Assembly (NCBI GenBank): GCA_964440795.1
Contig: CAYTTQ010000020.1
Coordinates: 1-40,819, forward strand
Source: C00003060 sp964440795
GTDB lineage: Bacteria; Desulfobacterota; Desulfobacteria; Desulfobacterales; C00003060
DNA length: 40,819 bases
Direction: 5' to 3'
Part shown: positions 32,764-40,819 of the stretch, one piece after another
Position numbering within the stretch: position 1 is the stretch's first letter
Layout: each line of letters begins with the position of its first letter
Made by a program: the position numbers and the translations under genes
The notes under the pieces: generated by a model
The model's database searches: none
Told to the model about the DNA's origin: nothing
Seen by the model: only the letters and a program-made list of their open reading frames with translations

Positions 32764-34375
32764 CAGGAAACGAAAAGTTTTTGTTCTGGGCATTGACGGC
32801 GGAAGTTGGCAAGTATTGAATTCGCTTATTGACATGGGTGAGATGCCCTTTCTGAAGGCGTTTACACAAAACGCCCTGGTAGATGATTTGGAATCTACGA
32901 TACCCCCAATGACAGGCTGTGCATGGACCTCTTTTCAAACAGGAATGGAGCCAGGGGGGCATGGCATATTTCATTTTATCCAATTTGATCGGGCCTCGTC
33001 GCGTCTGAAATTTGTTAACGCGTCTGCCATCAAGACGGACACCATATGGGAAATCGCGAGTGCGGCAGGCAAAAAGATTTTGGCGGTTAACGTACCCATG
33101 ACATATCCCCCCGTACCAGTCAACGGGGTGATGATTTCGGGAATTCCGGTTCCCGAAGCCGGCCCCGATATTATGTATCCCAAAGACCTTTATTATGACC
33201 TGACCAAGAGTCTTGGGAAATATAAAACCGTTGTTCACCATCATGTCTACTATTCACAGGGCTTGGAACACTTCGTGAGTGAACTCATTGAGACGATAGA
33301 GAGACGAAGGGACGTGGCGCTATATCTGCTCAGGCGTCATGAATGGGACCTTGGGATGGTCCACTTTCAATCTGTGGATGTCTTGCAACACGTTCTTTGG
33401 AACATACTGATGGACGGAAACAGAGTGTCTGAAAAGGAACGCATGGCTGTGATCAGCTTCTATAGACGACTAGACGAACTTATCGGCGAGCTTCTGGCCG
33501 AGACGGAATCTTCGGCACTGAGATTGATCATGTCTGATCATGGGTTTGGTGGTGATCAAAAAGTTGTTTTTATAAATAAATGGCTTGCAGACAAAGGGCT
33601 TATCGTTGAGAGAGGAAGGTTTCGAGCCAGAAGAGCCGTTTCGCACATGGTAAATATTCTGCGAAGAATCGACAAGCGCAGGTTGAGAACGCGTCTTTTG
33701 AAGGCAGAAAAGAGAAGAAATCTGCTTCTCAAGGAAAGTAACGATACGATCAATTGGGAGCGAACCAGTGCATTTGCAGCTACGGTGGGTCCGTACGCAC
33801 TCGTCTACATTGAACCGGTGCTTCGTTCCTCAACCGACAGAGATACCCTGAAGAAGCGGATTGTTGAGGGACTTCGACAAATTGCAGACCCGGAAACAGG
33901 GCAAAAGATCGTTAAGGAGATTCTATTTAAGGAAAGCATATATAGAGGCGCTTATACCCAGGAAGCTCCCGACCTGGTTTGTGTGGCAAAAGAAGGATAT
34001 GCCTTCGACTTTCACAGCCACGGTTTTGGCAAGTCCTTGGTTCACAAAATTGATCCGCTACAGCATCCTCCAGGTTCTCACCGGTTGGAGGGAATCTTGG
34101 CCATGGCAGGCAAAGACGTCAATACACAGGCGACCCTCAGTCATCCAAAGATTAGTGACTTGGCTCCCACGATTCTCTTCGCACTCGGGCTGCCGGTTCC
34201 TGATGTTATGGACGGCCGCGTCTTAACGGAAGTCTATACGGAAAATTTTTTGAAAGATACACCGTTGGTGGTCAAGAAGTCAGAAGCTCGCGAGGGAAAG
34301 CATCGAGAATACAACTTTTCGGATTCCGAAGCAGAGGCTGTTGAGGAAAGTCTAAGAGGATTAGGGTATTTTTAG
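32756..34375 (+). CDS. Alkaline-phosphatase-superfamily phosphodiesterase/phosphotransferase, copy 2
   Basis: A 539-residue paralog of the protein at 29361. The motifs repeat: GIDGGSWQVLN (Asp14), PPMTGCAWTSFQTGMEPGGH (nucleophile Thr53), VHFQSVDVLQHVLWNIL, MSDHGFGGDQK (near 260) and GSHRLEGILAMAG (His near 442). The final ~35 residues end EEAVEESLRGLGYF-like, parallel to copy 1. The start overlaps the flippase by 8 nt, so the two are coupled. The two copies have different middle parts (~270-340), so they probably act on different substrates or steps. They may modify the glycan with, or remove, a phosphate-linked group; this is inference. Confidence 0.85.
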   Translation: MYDRKRKVFVLGIDGGSWQVLNSLIDMGEMPFLKAFTQNALVDDLESTIPPMTGCAWTSFQTGMEPGGHGIFHFIQFDRASSRLKFVNASAIKTDTIWEIASAAGKKILAVNVPMTYPPVPVNGVMISGIPVPEAGPDIMYPKDLYYDLTKSLGKYKTVVHHHVYYSQGLEHFVSELIETIERRRDVALYLLRRHEWDLGMVHFQSVDVLQHVLWNILMDGNRVSEKERMAVISFYRRLDELIGELLAETESSALRLIMSDHGFGGDQKVVFINKWLADKGLIVERGRFRARRAVSHMVNILRRIDKRRLRTRLLKAEKRRNLLLKESNDTINWERTSAFAATVGPYALVYIEPVLRSSTDRDTLKKRIVEGLRQIADPETGQKIVKEILFKESIYRGAYTQEAPDLVCVAKEGYAFDFHSHGFGKSLVHKIDPLQHPPGSHRLEGILAMAGKDVNTQATLSHPKISDLAPTILFALGLPVPDVMDGRVLTEVYTENFLKDTPLVVKKSEAREGKHREYNFSDSEAEAVEESLRGLGYF

Positions 34376-34396
34376 GGCCTTTGGAATTGTAGCAAC

Positions 34397-35992
34397 GTGA
34401 AGAAGCTTATACGAGACAGAAATGTGTATGAGGTGTTGGCTGGAAATGTCTTGACATGCTGGATCTGTACAATGCTTTTTGTAGTATGGAGCCCGCTTGT
34501 ATGCCTCGGCCAACAGCCGGGCGCCATAAGTCAAGAGACGGTTATCTCAAAGGACACCTTTGGGGTTGATTTGATGTTCAGCCCCATACACATTATGAGA
34601 AAGAACAATAGAGATTCAGTCCGATTCTTAGATCTCTTGACTCGGGCCACCGGCTACATGGCAGATGCAGATGTAGGTGTTTTGGGTTTCGACGTATTGT
34701 GGGAGGAGATAGAAGCATCAGTCGGGAAAGGTTACAGCTGGTCGGAGCTGGACAGGGTCATGCGCATTCTTCATGACAAGGGCTTGAAGGCCAAGGTGAC
34801 TTTCTATCCGACTCATCGGGAGGCTAACGGCGGATCAAGGAAACCGGTGGGTCACAGGAACTGGAGAGGAACCGTCAAAACGGACCATTTTGACCGTTTG
34901 TGTACAGCAATTCGAAACTTGGTTGAACGGTACGATGGAGACGGACAAGCGGATGCCTTCAAGATGGGATATCCCGTCCTGTGGTTTTTTGCCCTAAGTG
35001 GGGAGGTCGAGTCGTGGAAACACTGGGCGTATTATGGCGGAACGCCGGAGGAGTACGATCGCTTGTTGAACTTGACTTCGTCCTGTGTGTCGAAAGGCCA
35101 CAAATCACTCTTGGTTGGGAGAGGGGCGACAAACTTTGGTTCTTTTTTTGAGACGGTTGATCTTAATGATCGAAGGCAACAGTATGATAGGAGTCATGAG
35201 AGATTTCGTCGTTTTTTAGTGAGTTCGTTGGAGAATAAGGACGATTACGACATGTTTGGCCTTCAGTATAATTATTCATGGAGGGCCATGGTGCCACAGA
35301 TCGATTATGTGGCGGTGTTGTTTGATAGATTTGGTTATGAAAAGCCGATCTATGTCAACCATGCCAGGAGCACGGAGGTGGGATTTGCTGAGGAACTGAA
35401 AATTCTTCGGGATAGCAGCCATGCGAAGTATAATGGGGTTCGAAAACGGTATCACGCTATGCAGGCCGAAACCACAATAAAGAAGGCGGTTGTGGCTTTG
35501 GGCTGTGGCGTGAAATACGTTGGCGTCGCTTGTCTGCTGGATTATCCAAGACTCTTGATGCACCAGAAAATTGGCGAAAAGGGCCATGAAGGCGCCCAGT
35601 GGGCGTTGACGGGGCTTTTTGAATGTTCATGGGACGGGAAGGAGAGTGGGTTTTTTGCAAAGCCCGCGTATTATTCCTATAGGCTGTTTATACAAAAGAT
35701 GTTGGGCGTCGTTTCAGAGGTAAAGCGTGTGAATGTGGCTGATTCAGTTTGGGCCTTTGCATTCAAAAAGCAGGGCAGATGGATATTTGTACTCTGGGTT
35801 GACGAAAGAATGGAGGGGGGTGAAAAAGAGAAAGAGATTGAACTGTCAGTGAACAGTCGGAAAGTGAAAATCACTGAAATGATCACGGATAGGGGTAAAG
35901 CAAAACCCGAGACGAGTGACGTTGAGGCAAAAAAGGGTAAAGTCCACATAAAGGCCAACGCTACACCGCTTTTTGTAGAGGAGCTCTACTAA
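34397..35992 (+). CDS. Exported glycosidase-like (TIM-barrel) protein of the EPS locus
   Basis: A 531-residue protein with an N-terminal hydrophobic segment (LTCWICTMLFVVWSPLVCLG) as signal or anchor. The body resembles a (beta/alpha)8 glycosidase: FGVDLMFSPIHIMRK, MADADVGVLGFDVLWEEIEA, LDRVMRILHDKGLKAKVTFY, VLWFFALSGEVESWKHWAYY with Glu203/Glu205 on the expected strand-4 position, DMFGLQYNYSW, and KPIYVNHARST. A beta-rich end (RWIFVLWVDERMEGGEKEKE, then TPLFVEELY) looks like the small domain after the barrel. Many Wzx/Wzy EPS loci carry such an enzyme (for example GH39 PslG), which trims or releases polymer. Family assignment is tentative, and GH39-like or a related clan-A group fits best. 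It is coupled to the O-antigen ligase gene (4-nt gap). Confidence 0.6.
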   Translation: MKKLIRDRNVYEVLAGNVLTCWICTMLFVVWSPLVCLGQQPGAISQETVISKDTFGVDLMFSPIHIMRKNNRDSVRFLDLLTRATGYMADADVGVLGFDVLWEEIEASVGKGYSWSELDRVMRILHDKGLKAKVTFYPTHREANGGSRKPVGHRNWRGTVKTDHFDRLCTAIRNLVERYDGDGQADAFKMGYPVLWFFALSGEVESWKHWAYYGGTPEEYDRLLNLTSSCVSKGHKSLLVGRGATNFGSFFETVDLNDRRQQYDRSHERFRRFLVSSLENKDDYDMFGLQYNYSWRAMVPQIDYVAVLFDRFGYEKPIYVNHARSTEVGFAEELKILRDSSHAKYNGVRKRYHAMQAETTIKKAVVALGCGVKYVGVACLLDYPRLLMHQKIGEKGHEGAQWALTGLFECSWDGKESGFFAKPAYYSYRLFIQKMLGVVSEVKRVNVADSVWAFAFKKQGRWIFVLWVDERMEGGEKEKEIELSVNSRKVKITEMITDRGKAKPETSDVEAKKGKVHIKANATPLFVEELY

Positions 35993-35996
35993 CGGA

Positions 35997-37370
35997 ATGG
36001 AAATCCTGTCCGGTATCGTTGTATTTACTCTCATTTTCGAACATTTTCTGAATGTCCCGGTCACCCATGACGGCGTTGCGTTGTCACTTCCATTACTGGG
36101 ATTTGCCTTTGGAGTCTACGTGTTTAAGGCGCTGGCAGAAAAAGACGAACGGTTGTTTCTCATACCGGTTTCACGGGCTGTACACATGTTTGTCATCGTC
36201 TTTCTGGCCGTCATGGTCGTTTCTCTAATAAACAGTAGAAACTTATCAGTGTCATTGGATCAGCTTCAGCGCTTTTCCTATTGTGTGCTAATATATTTCT
36301 TTATTGTTTTTGTGGTGAGGCGTCTGAGCCATTTTAACCGAGTGTGGAAGTATATGCTGGCTGCCTATGTCATTTCCGCCTTGTTGGGTCTTGTGGAAGC
36401 TTACACGGGAGTGGATATCTACAATCTGATGGGCGGGAAGTCTTTTCTCGGTGCACCGGTTTCAGAGAATGTTTTGATGATGAGTGATCCGGGTAGGATC
36501 CATGGGCCACTTGGTGACCCGGAGTTTCATAGTGGGCGAATGATTGTCTTGTTTTTTATTTCACTGCCGGTTTTGCTTACTGCTACCAGTCGTTGGAAAA
36601 AGTTTTTCGCCCTTGGAATGGTATTGTTAGCTACGGCCAATATCCTTGGGGCCGCTTTCAAGGGGGCAATACCGGCGCTGATGATTGGTTTGGCCGTTTT
36701 TTTGGTCCCGCTTAAGAATCGGTGGAAGTGGCCTTTGATGATAGGAAGCCCCATAGTTATCGTGTGTGCCGGACTTCTCGTGGGCTTAATATTTCCCAAA
36801 GTTCCCGTGGGGCGCTTAGTTGGAATAGGTGGCGGGTATGAAGACCGGATTAAGTTCAGGAAAAACAACGTACTGATCGCCATAGAAATGGGGATGGACC
36901 ATCCTATTATTGGAAACGGGCCTAATGGGTTTTTTATTCGCTATGGTGACTATGCACGATGGATTCCCGGGGCCCGGTCGTGGGGAATCAAGGCACACAA
37001 CACCTATGCCCAAGTTTTTGCAGAATTCGGGTTGGTTGGCTTGGCCGTCTTCGTTTTTGTTCTTGGGTGGACACTTTTTCAAGTGGGAAGGTTCGCCAGG
37101 AAAGTCGATGGAAAGTCTAGATACCTGTGTCTAGCTCTCCTAGCGAGCATTTCTGCACATTTAGTTCTAATGGCGGGGTCGAATTTCCTGGTTGATCAAA
37201 ACTTGTGGCTCTTGTTGGGACTCTCTTGGTCCCTGTTATCGGCGTTGGAAGACCAGAGTTTTCGGGGAGAAGTGGAAAACGGCAATAGTAAAGGCGCGGC
37301 AGGATGTTTTGAGTCTTCTTCAGTGCCGGGAGGACAATCATTTGTGCCCGCCGGAGCTTATAGAGCATAG
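35997..37370 (+). CDS. O-antigen ligase / Wzy-type polymerase
   Basis: A 457-residue integral membrane protein with about 11 hydrophobic segments. The Wzy_C (PF04932) signature is present: GNGPNGFFIRYGDYARW in the large periplasmic loop, then GIKAHNTYAQVFAEFGLVGL, where the H-N motif is diagnostic. Such proteins polymerise repeat units in the periplasm or ligate the polymer. With Wzx and Wzz in the same locus, polymerisation is the likely role. The last ~35 residues are polar and cytoplasmic. The ATG at 35997 is 4 nt after the previous stop. The following ~115 nt before the next gene are non-coding. Confidence 0.9.
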   Translation: MEILSGIVVFTLIFEHFLNVPVTHDGVALSLPLLGFAFGVYVFKALAEKDERLFLIPVSRAVHMFVIVFLAVMVVSLINSRNLSVSLDQLQRFSYCVLIYFFIVFVVRRLSHFNRVWKYMLAAYVISALLGLVEAYTGVDIYNLMGGKSFLGAPVSENVLMMSDPGRIHGPLGDPEFHSGRMIVLFFISLPVLLTATSRWKKFFALGMVLLATANILGAAFKGAIPALMIGLAVFLVPLKNRWKWPLMIGSPIVIVCAGLLVGLIFPKVPVGRLVGIGGGYEDRIKFRKNNVLIAIEMGMDHPIIGNGPNGFFIRYGDYARWIPGARSWGIKAHNTYAQVFAEFGLVGLAVFVFVLGWTLFQVGRFARKVDGKSRYLCLALLASISAHLVLMAGSNFLVDQNLWLLLGLSWSLLSALEDQSFRGEVENGNSKGAAGCFESSSVPGGQSFVPAGAYRA

Positions 37371-37486
37371 AAAGCAAAAGGTTTTCAAGAGATGAGGATA
37401 TCTCCTCGTTTGGGCGAATGAAACAATTTGCATGGGATTTTACCGGGAGTAGTCTACGGAATATTGATTGGGTTTAATAGACAAGG

Positions 37487-38626
37487 ATGCGTGTACTCTA
37501 TTTTATAGAGGGGGATGGGGGCGGTGCGGTTAATCATGCCCTGGCGCTTGCTAGGTTATTGCCGAACAAAGAGATTGATACCAATGTCTTTTTCTTCTTG
37601 GCCGGCCCTTCACTCAAAGATGCCGATGCGTTGCATTTAAATTATAGGATGGTTTCTAGGAGATCCGCGATCGATCCCCTGTTGATGTGGGAACTCCTGA
37701 ATTCGATACAAAAGGACAATATCGATATCCTCCATACCCACACGATTACCGGAAATTTCTATGCCCGCTTGGCTTGCCGTATCAGTCCGCGACCGCTGGT
37801 CTGTTTGACGACGGTTCACAGTCATGTCGTTGATGAGTTAAAGGGAAAAGCCGACATTAGTGCGAAGGACCGTCTCATGTATCTGAGAGAAATGAGTACC
37901 TATCGACTGGCCGATTTCTTTATTACCGTCTCGGATGCGCTCAAGGGGCGACTCATGGATAGTGGCGTTGAAGAAGACAAGATAGAGGTTATTCCTAATG
38001 GGGTAACAGTACCGAATTTGTCAAGACAAGACGAATGCGCTGCCGTTATCCGAAGGGAGTTTGGCGTTGACGATGGACAGATTCTGTTTACGGCTGTCGG
38101 TAGACTGGTTCCCCTAAAGAATCACGACCTGTTCTTAGACGCGGCAAGAATCGTTTCGGGTGTTTTGCCGAACTCGAAGTTTCTCATTGTTGGGGACGGC
38201 CCATTGCGAGGCCACTTGGAGGTGAAAGCAAAAGCATTGGGCATTGCAGACAGGACCCTATTCACAGGCTGGCGTCACGATGTACGAGACATCCTGGCCG
38301 CAACAGATATTTACGTGATTTCCTCTGTGGTGGAAGGCCTTAATCTTTCAGTTTTGGAAGCGATGGCGAACCAGATACCGGTATTGGGTACGCGGGTAAA
38401 AGGGATTCGTGAATTGATTGAAGATGACCTCACGGGTCTCTTGGTTCCGTCCCGTAACACATTGGCCATGGCCGATTGTATGACGAGACTCGGTAGGGAT
38501 GACCACTTAAGGGAAAGACTGGGTAAGGCGGGAAGGGCGCTTGTTAAAAAGACATATTCAGTCGACAGGATGGTGGAGCGGACTGCGAGCCTTTATCGGC
38601 GGGTCTATAATGAAGTTGCCCGCTAA
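37487..38626 (+). CDS. Glycosyltransferase family 4
   Basis: A 379-residue GT-B enzyme. Features are the N-terminal loop YFIEGDGGGAVNHALALARL, DILHTHTITGNFYARLA, the hinge IEVIPNGVTVPN, the donor-side strand LFTAVGRLVPLKNHDLFLDA, FLIVGDGPLRG, and SSVVEGLNLSVLEAMANQIP with the E-x7-E pattern and TRVKGIRELIEDDLTGLLVP. It retains a normal length and all motifs of the family, which uses nucleotide-sugar donors with retention of configuration. It presumably adds one sugar of the EPS repeat. No strong Shine-Dalgarno is visible before the ATG at 37487; the 117-nt gap before it may contain a weak promoter. Confidence 0.92.
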   Translation: MRVLYFIEGDGGGAVNHALALARLLPNKEIDTNVFFFLAGPSLKDADALHLNYRMVSRRSAIDPLLMWELLNSIQKDNIDILHTHTITGNFYARLACRISPRPLVCLTTVHSHVVDELKGKADISAKDRLMYLREMSTYRLADFFITVSDALKGRLMDSGVEEDKIEVIPNGVTVPNLSRQDECAAVIRREFGVDDGQILFTAVGRLVPLKNHDLFLDAARIVSGVLPNSKFLIVGDGPLRGHLEVKAKALGIADRTLFTGWRHDVRDILAATDIYVISSVVEGLNLSVLEAMANQIPVLGTRVKGIRELIEDDLTGLLVPSRNTLAMADCMTRLGRDDHLRERLGKAGRALVKKTYSVDRMVERTASLYRRVYNEVAR

Positions 38627-38751
38627 AATTCGGTAATGCGGCACCTGAAATACGCAAGTTCATGCGTCCTTATACTTCCAGTTGAATTTTAGGGATAACC
38701 ACTTTCCATAAAATGCTTGTTTGAAAGCGATTTGACAAAAGGTGTTTTGAG

Positions 38752-39603
38752 ATGCAGCAAGTTAGTTGTGAAATATGCGGCATAGATGATTCGGAACTAC
38801 TCTTTGCGAAACGGGAGGTTCCTCACGCTGCGGGTCCAATCGTTCAATGTAGAAAATGCGGTTTGGTCTATGTGAATCCCAGAGAGGGTAAAAAGCAATG
38901 GTTCAATGTCCCGAAAATTCACGATACATATGTTGACCTATTGGATGTTAGAACGCCCGTATATGCGAGCAGGCTTGAAGAAATCGAGAAATACAGGAAA
39001 GGGGGACGGATTTTGGACGTTGGGTGCTACATTGGCGCCTTTCTTAATGTGGCCATGCAAAACGGCTGGTCGTGTTACGGGGTGGAGCCGTCCTCGGTCG
39101 TAAGTGCCTATGCGAAAGAGAAATATGGGATCGAAGTGTTCCCCGGTTTCTTGCAGGATGCGCGATTTCCTGACAACCATTTCGATGTGGTGGTGATGTT
39201 TCATGTGTTGGAGCATTTACCTTCCCCCAGAGAAACGTTGAAAGAAATTCTTCGTATTCTCAAGCCGGACGGCCTATTGGCCATTGAGGTCCCCGACATT
39301 GATCATCCTGTGCACCGGATGATCAAAAAACCTTGTTGGCTTTTTGTTCCCGGTCACCTTTTTTATTTTTCTCCTCGGACACTAAAAAAGCTACTCCGAT
39401 CTGAGGGTTTTGAAATGATTAAGTCTAAGGCAAGTTACAAGGTGATCGATCTGAAACGTCTCTTGCAGTTACTTTCAAAGCTGATAGGAGCGAATCGAAG
39501 TAATTCGTTGTCCAAATGTGTGGAAAGACGAAAGCCGAAAGGCGCCGCCTTAAGGGTAAGGACAAGCCTTAATTTTATGACCCTTTCCAAACCGGTGAAG
39601 TGA
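38752..39603 (+). CDS. SAM-dependent methyltransferase with N-terminal zinc-ribbon
   Basis: A 283-residue protein. Residues 6-36 have a Cys-x2-Cys…Cys-x2-Cys pair (CEICG and CRKCG), a small zinc-binding knuckle. The methyltransferase core follows: GGRILDVGCYIGAFLNVAMQ (motif I, near 83-102), YGVEPSS, DNHFDVVVMFHVLEHLPSPR (motif post-II/III) and ILKPDGLLAIEVPD. This architecture is common in EPS and O-antigen loci, where it may methylate a sugar or nucleotide-sugar. It is the last plus-strand gene of the locus and ends 22 nt from the convergent HEAT-repeat gene. The ~30 C-terminal residues are basic. The start is an ATG with only a weak upstream purine run. Confidence 0.88.
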   Translation: MQQVSCEICGIDDSELLFAKREVPHAAGPIVQCRKCGLVYVNPREGKKQWFNVPKIHDTYVDLLDVRTPVYASRLEEIEKYRKGGRILDVGCYIGAFLNVAMQNGWSCYGVEPSSVVSAYAKEKYGIEVFPGFLQDARFPDNHFDVVVMFHVLEHLPSPRETLKEILRILKPDGLLAIEVPDIDHPVHRMIKKPCWLFVPGHLFYFSPRTLKKLLRSEGFEMIKSKASYKVIDLKRLLQLLSKLIGANRSNSLSKCVERRKPKGAALRVRTSLNFMTLSKPVK

Positions 39604-39625
39604 AGGTCGTTTTACTGTCACATAG

Positions 39626-40210
39626 CTATGACCATGTTTTCTTCAAGAGTCCTATCTTTCTAAATAAAATCGACATGGCATTCTTGTATGGGGTGAGCAC
39701 GTTTTTCTCTATACCGATTCGAGCGGTTTCCCCTTGGTTGTCTTTTCCAACGCCGTTTTTCGCCGATGATCTTACGTTGGATAATGCATGATAGGCATTA
39801 TAGCGTACGAACTCATTGTCACTGGCCAGCAGCTGGTTCAGAAAAGAGACTGCCTCCGGGCCGCCGATTTTACCGAGGGCCCATATGACAGCATAATTGT
39901 CCGCATCCTGAGCACACATTCGAATCAAAGGCGAGATCGCTTCTGGGCTGCCCATTTTTGCCAGGACCTCAACGGTCCGTGTCCGAATTCTCGGATCATC
40001 ACTTTGAAGCTTTCTGAGGAACACGGAAACGGGTACTTCCACGTCTTCCGCCAGTCTGCCAAGGGCTGCCAGGCCCAGTAAGTTGAACTCCACGTCGTGG
40101 ACATTTGCTTTGTCAGTCAAGAGCGTTTGAATAACTCTGGCCGCCTTCGTTTTGTGGTCCTTCACGGTTTTCCGTGGGCCATACCAGATATAGTGGTGCC
40201 GAGAGATAGC
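39626..40210 (-). pseudogene. HEAT-repeat protein gene cut by an IS1380-family element
   Basis: About 190 native codons remain, with several HEAT-like helical pairs: NLLGLAALGRLAEDVEVPVS, FLRKLQSDDPRIRTRTVEVL, AKMGSPEAISPLIRM, DNYAVIWALGKIGGPEAVSF, and LLASDNEFVRYNAYHALSNV. HEAT repeats form alpha-solenoids for protein contacts. The frame continues to 40342 on the minus strand, but from about 40210 it reads into the terminal region of the insertion sequence, giving hydrophobic non-HEAT residues. The native 5' end is therefore lost or lies beyond the element. The gene is convergent with the methyltransferase gene, so it is not part of the EPS operon. Confidence 0.65.
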
Positions 40211-40819
40211 CCTGTAGTTGCATAAAAAAGTGATGAATGGAGAGATAAAAAGCTTGCGGAGGCCTATGAATAGTGGATATATAGTGTTTAGAGAAACAAA
40301 AAAAACACTATCCAGGAGGCCACCGCAAGTGAAATCCAGCAAATCACAAATTCATGCAAAATTCCACACTTTTCCTGACATTCGTTTTGAAGACCAACGA
40401 CTGACATCTTTCTCCGGGTTGTTGATTTTTCAATTACTTTTCAAACGACTTGATTTGAAGCAAAAGCTGAAACAATGTTTTGCGCACATGAAAGTGTCTT
40501 TCATTTTCGGCCATCACTTGGTTGTCATGCTGCTTGTGGTTCATTTGCTATTGGGGTTTCGTCGTTTACGTGCAGTTGATTATTACCGTGATGACCCGCT
40601 CGTATTGCGCATATTAGGGCTTCGAAAAATTCCAGATGTATCTACTATCTCACGAACTCTATCCAGTATGGATTCACAAAGCGTTGACAATGTACGCGTT
40701 ATGTCCAGATCATTGGTGCTCCATGGGCTACAGCGTGAAGGCCTTCCACGCATTACGCTTGATTTTGACGGCTCTGTCCAATCAACCAAAGGACACGTTG
40801 AAGGCACCGCTGTAGGATT
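40211..40819 (+). mobile_element. IS1380-family insertion sequence, 5' part
   Basis: The segment contains the start of an IS1380-type transposase and about 120 nt of leader. The left boundary is inferred as CCTGTAGTTGCATAAAAAAG near 40211, where the HEAT frame loses its pattern and the sequence starts with the CC typical of the family. The right end is outside the window, so terminal repeats and target duplication could not be checked. Confidence 0.7.
40330..40819 (+). CDS. IS1380-family transposase, partial (N-terminal 163 residues)
   Basis: The frame starts with GTG at 40330, preceded by AGGAGG 10 nt upstream, and is open to the window end. It contains FEDQRLTSFSGLLIFQLLFK, LLLGFRRLRAVDYYRDDPLV, GLRKIPDVSTISRTLSSMD, and then LDFDGSVQSTKGHVEGTAVG, the DFDGT/S-V…T-x-G-x-x-EG-A-x-G segment with the first catalytic aspartate of IS1380-type DDE transposases. 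The rest of the protein lies outside the window. Confidence 0.9.

Noticed and set aside
39787..40081. Plus-strand 97-codon frame in the HEAT region
   Set aside because: It is opposite to a frame with regular HEAT helices, has poor composition and no start signal.

Overview
The window most likely comes from a member of the Desulfobacterota (former Deltaproteobacteria), probably a sulfate reducer or a related lineage. This is inferred from gene content: a split-Soret-type cytochrome c, large periplasmic or extracellular multiheme cytochromes, relicts of a Tat-exported hydrogenase small subunit, sigma-54-type promoters, and two reading frames interrupted by an in-frame UGA exactly where a redox cysteine is expected. 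No rRNA, tRNA or CRISPR array was recognised.

Layout. (1) 1-6.7 kb, minus strand: a glycan-modifying cluster of two family-2 glycosyltransferases, one family-4 glycosyltransferase and two different sulfotransferases. It is followed by an exported DUF1573 protein whose CGC motif reads UGA-Gly-Cys, then by the 5' end of a TPR-like gene cut off at a 23-bp sequence that recurs at 6.8 kb. (2) 6.8-10.5 kb: an AAA-type ATPase behind a perfect 12-bp-arm palindrome, a complete two-gene IS1-like element with 20-bp terminal repeats, and a winged-helix regulator truncated by that element. (3) 10.5-21.4 kb: an accessory region rich in relicts that carries the electron-transfer genes: a Tat-exported split-Soret cytochrome with an in-frame UGA and a convincing bacterial SECIS hairpin, a heptaheme cytochrome behind a near-consensus sigma-54 promoter, and a large cytochrome with eight heme-type motifs and three IPT/TIG-like domains. 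Around them lie decayed genes: a glycosidase-like relict, a hydrogenase small-subunit relict, an orphan Tat leader and an unidentified ORF with two stops. (4) 21.4-39.6 kb: a tandem-parvulin lipoprotein and then a long plus-strand Wzx/Wzy-type exopolysaccharide locus with an initiating phosphoglycosyltransferase, a GNAT protein, a CpsD-like ATPase without its Walker A lysine, a chain-length regulator, two alkaline-phosphatase-superfamily enzymes flanking a flippase, a glycosidase-like exported protein, an O-antigen ligase/polymerase, a glycosyltransferase and a methyltransferase. (5) 39.6 kb to the end: a HEAT-repeat gene cut by the 5' part of an IS1380-family element.

How the genes may work together: the cytochromes look like part of an outer-surface electron-transfer system and the EPS locus makes the matrix around it. 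Sigma-54-like sites in front of the heptaheme cytochrome, the initiating glycosyltransferase and the CpsD-like gene hint at shared control. The most notable result is two independent candidate extracytoplasmic selenoproteins within 12 kb. In both, UGA replaces a conserved cysteine, the frame continues to a natural stop, and a hairpin with a GGU-containing loop lies 16-18 nt downstream (strong in one, weak in the other).
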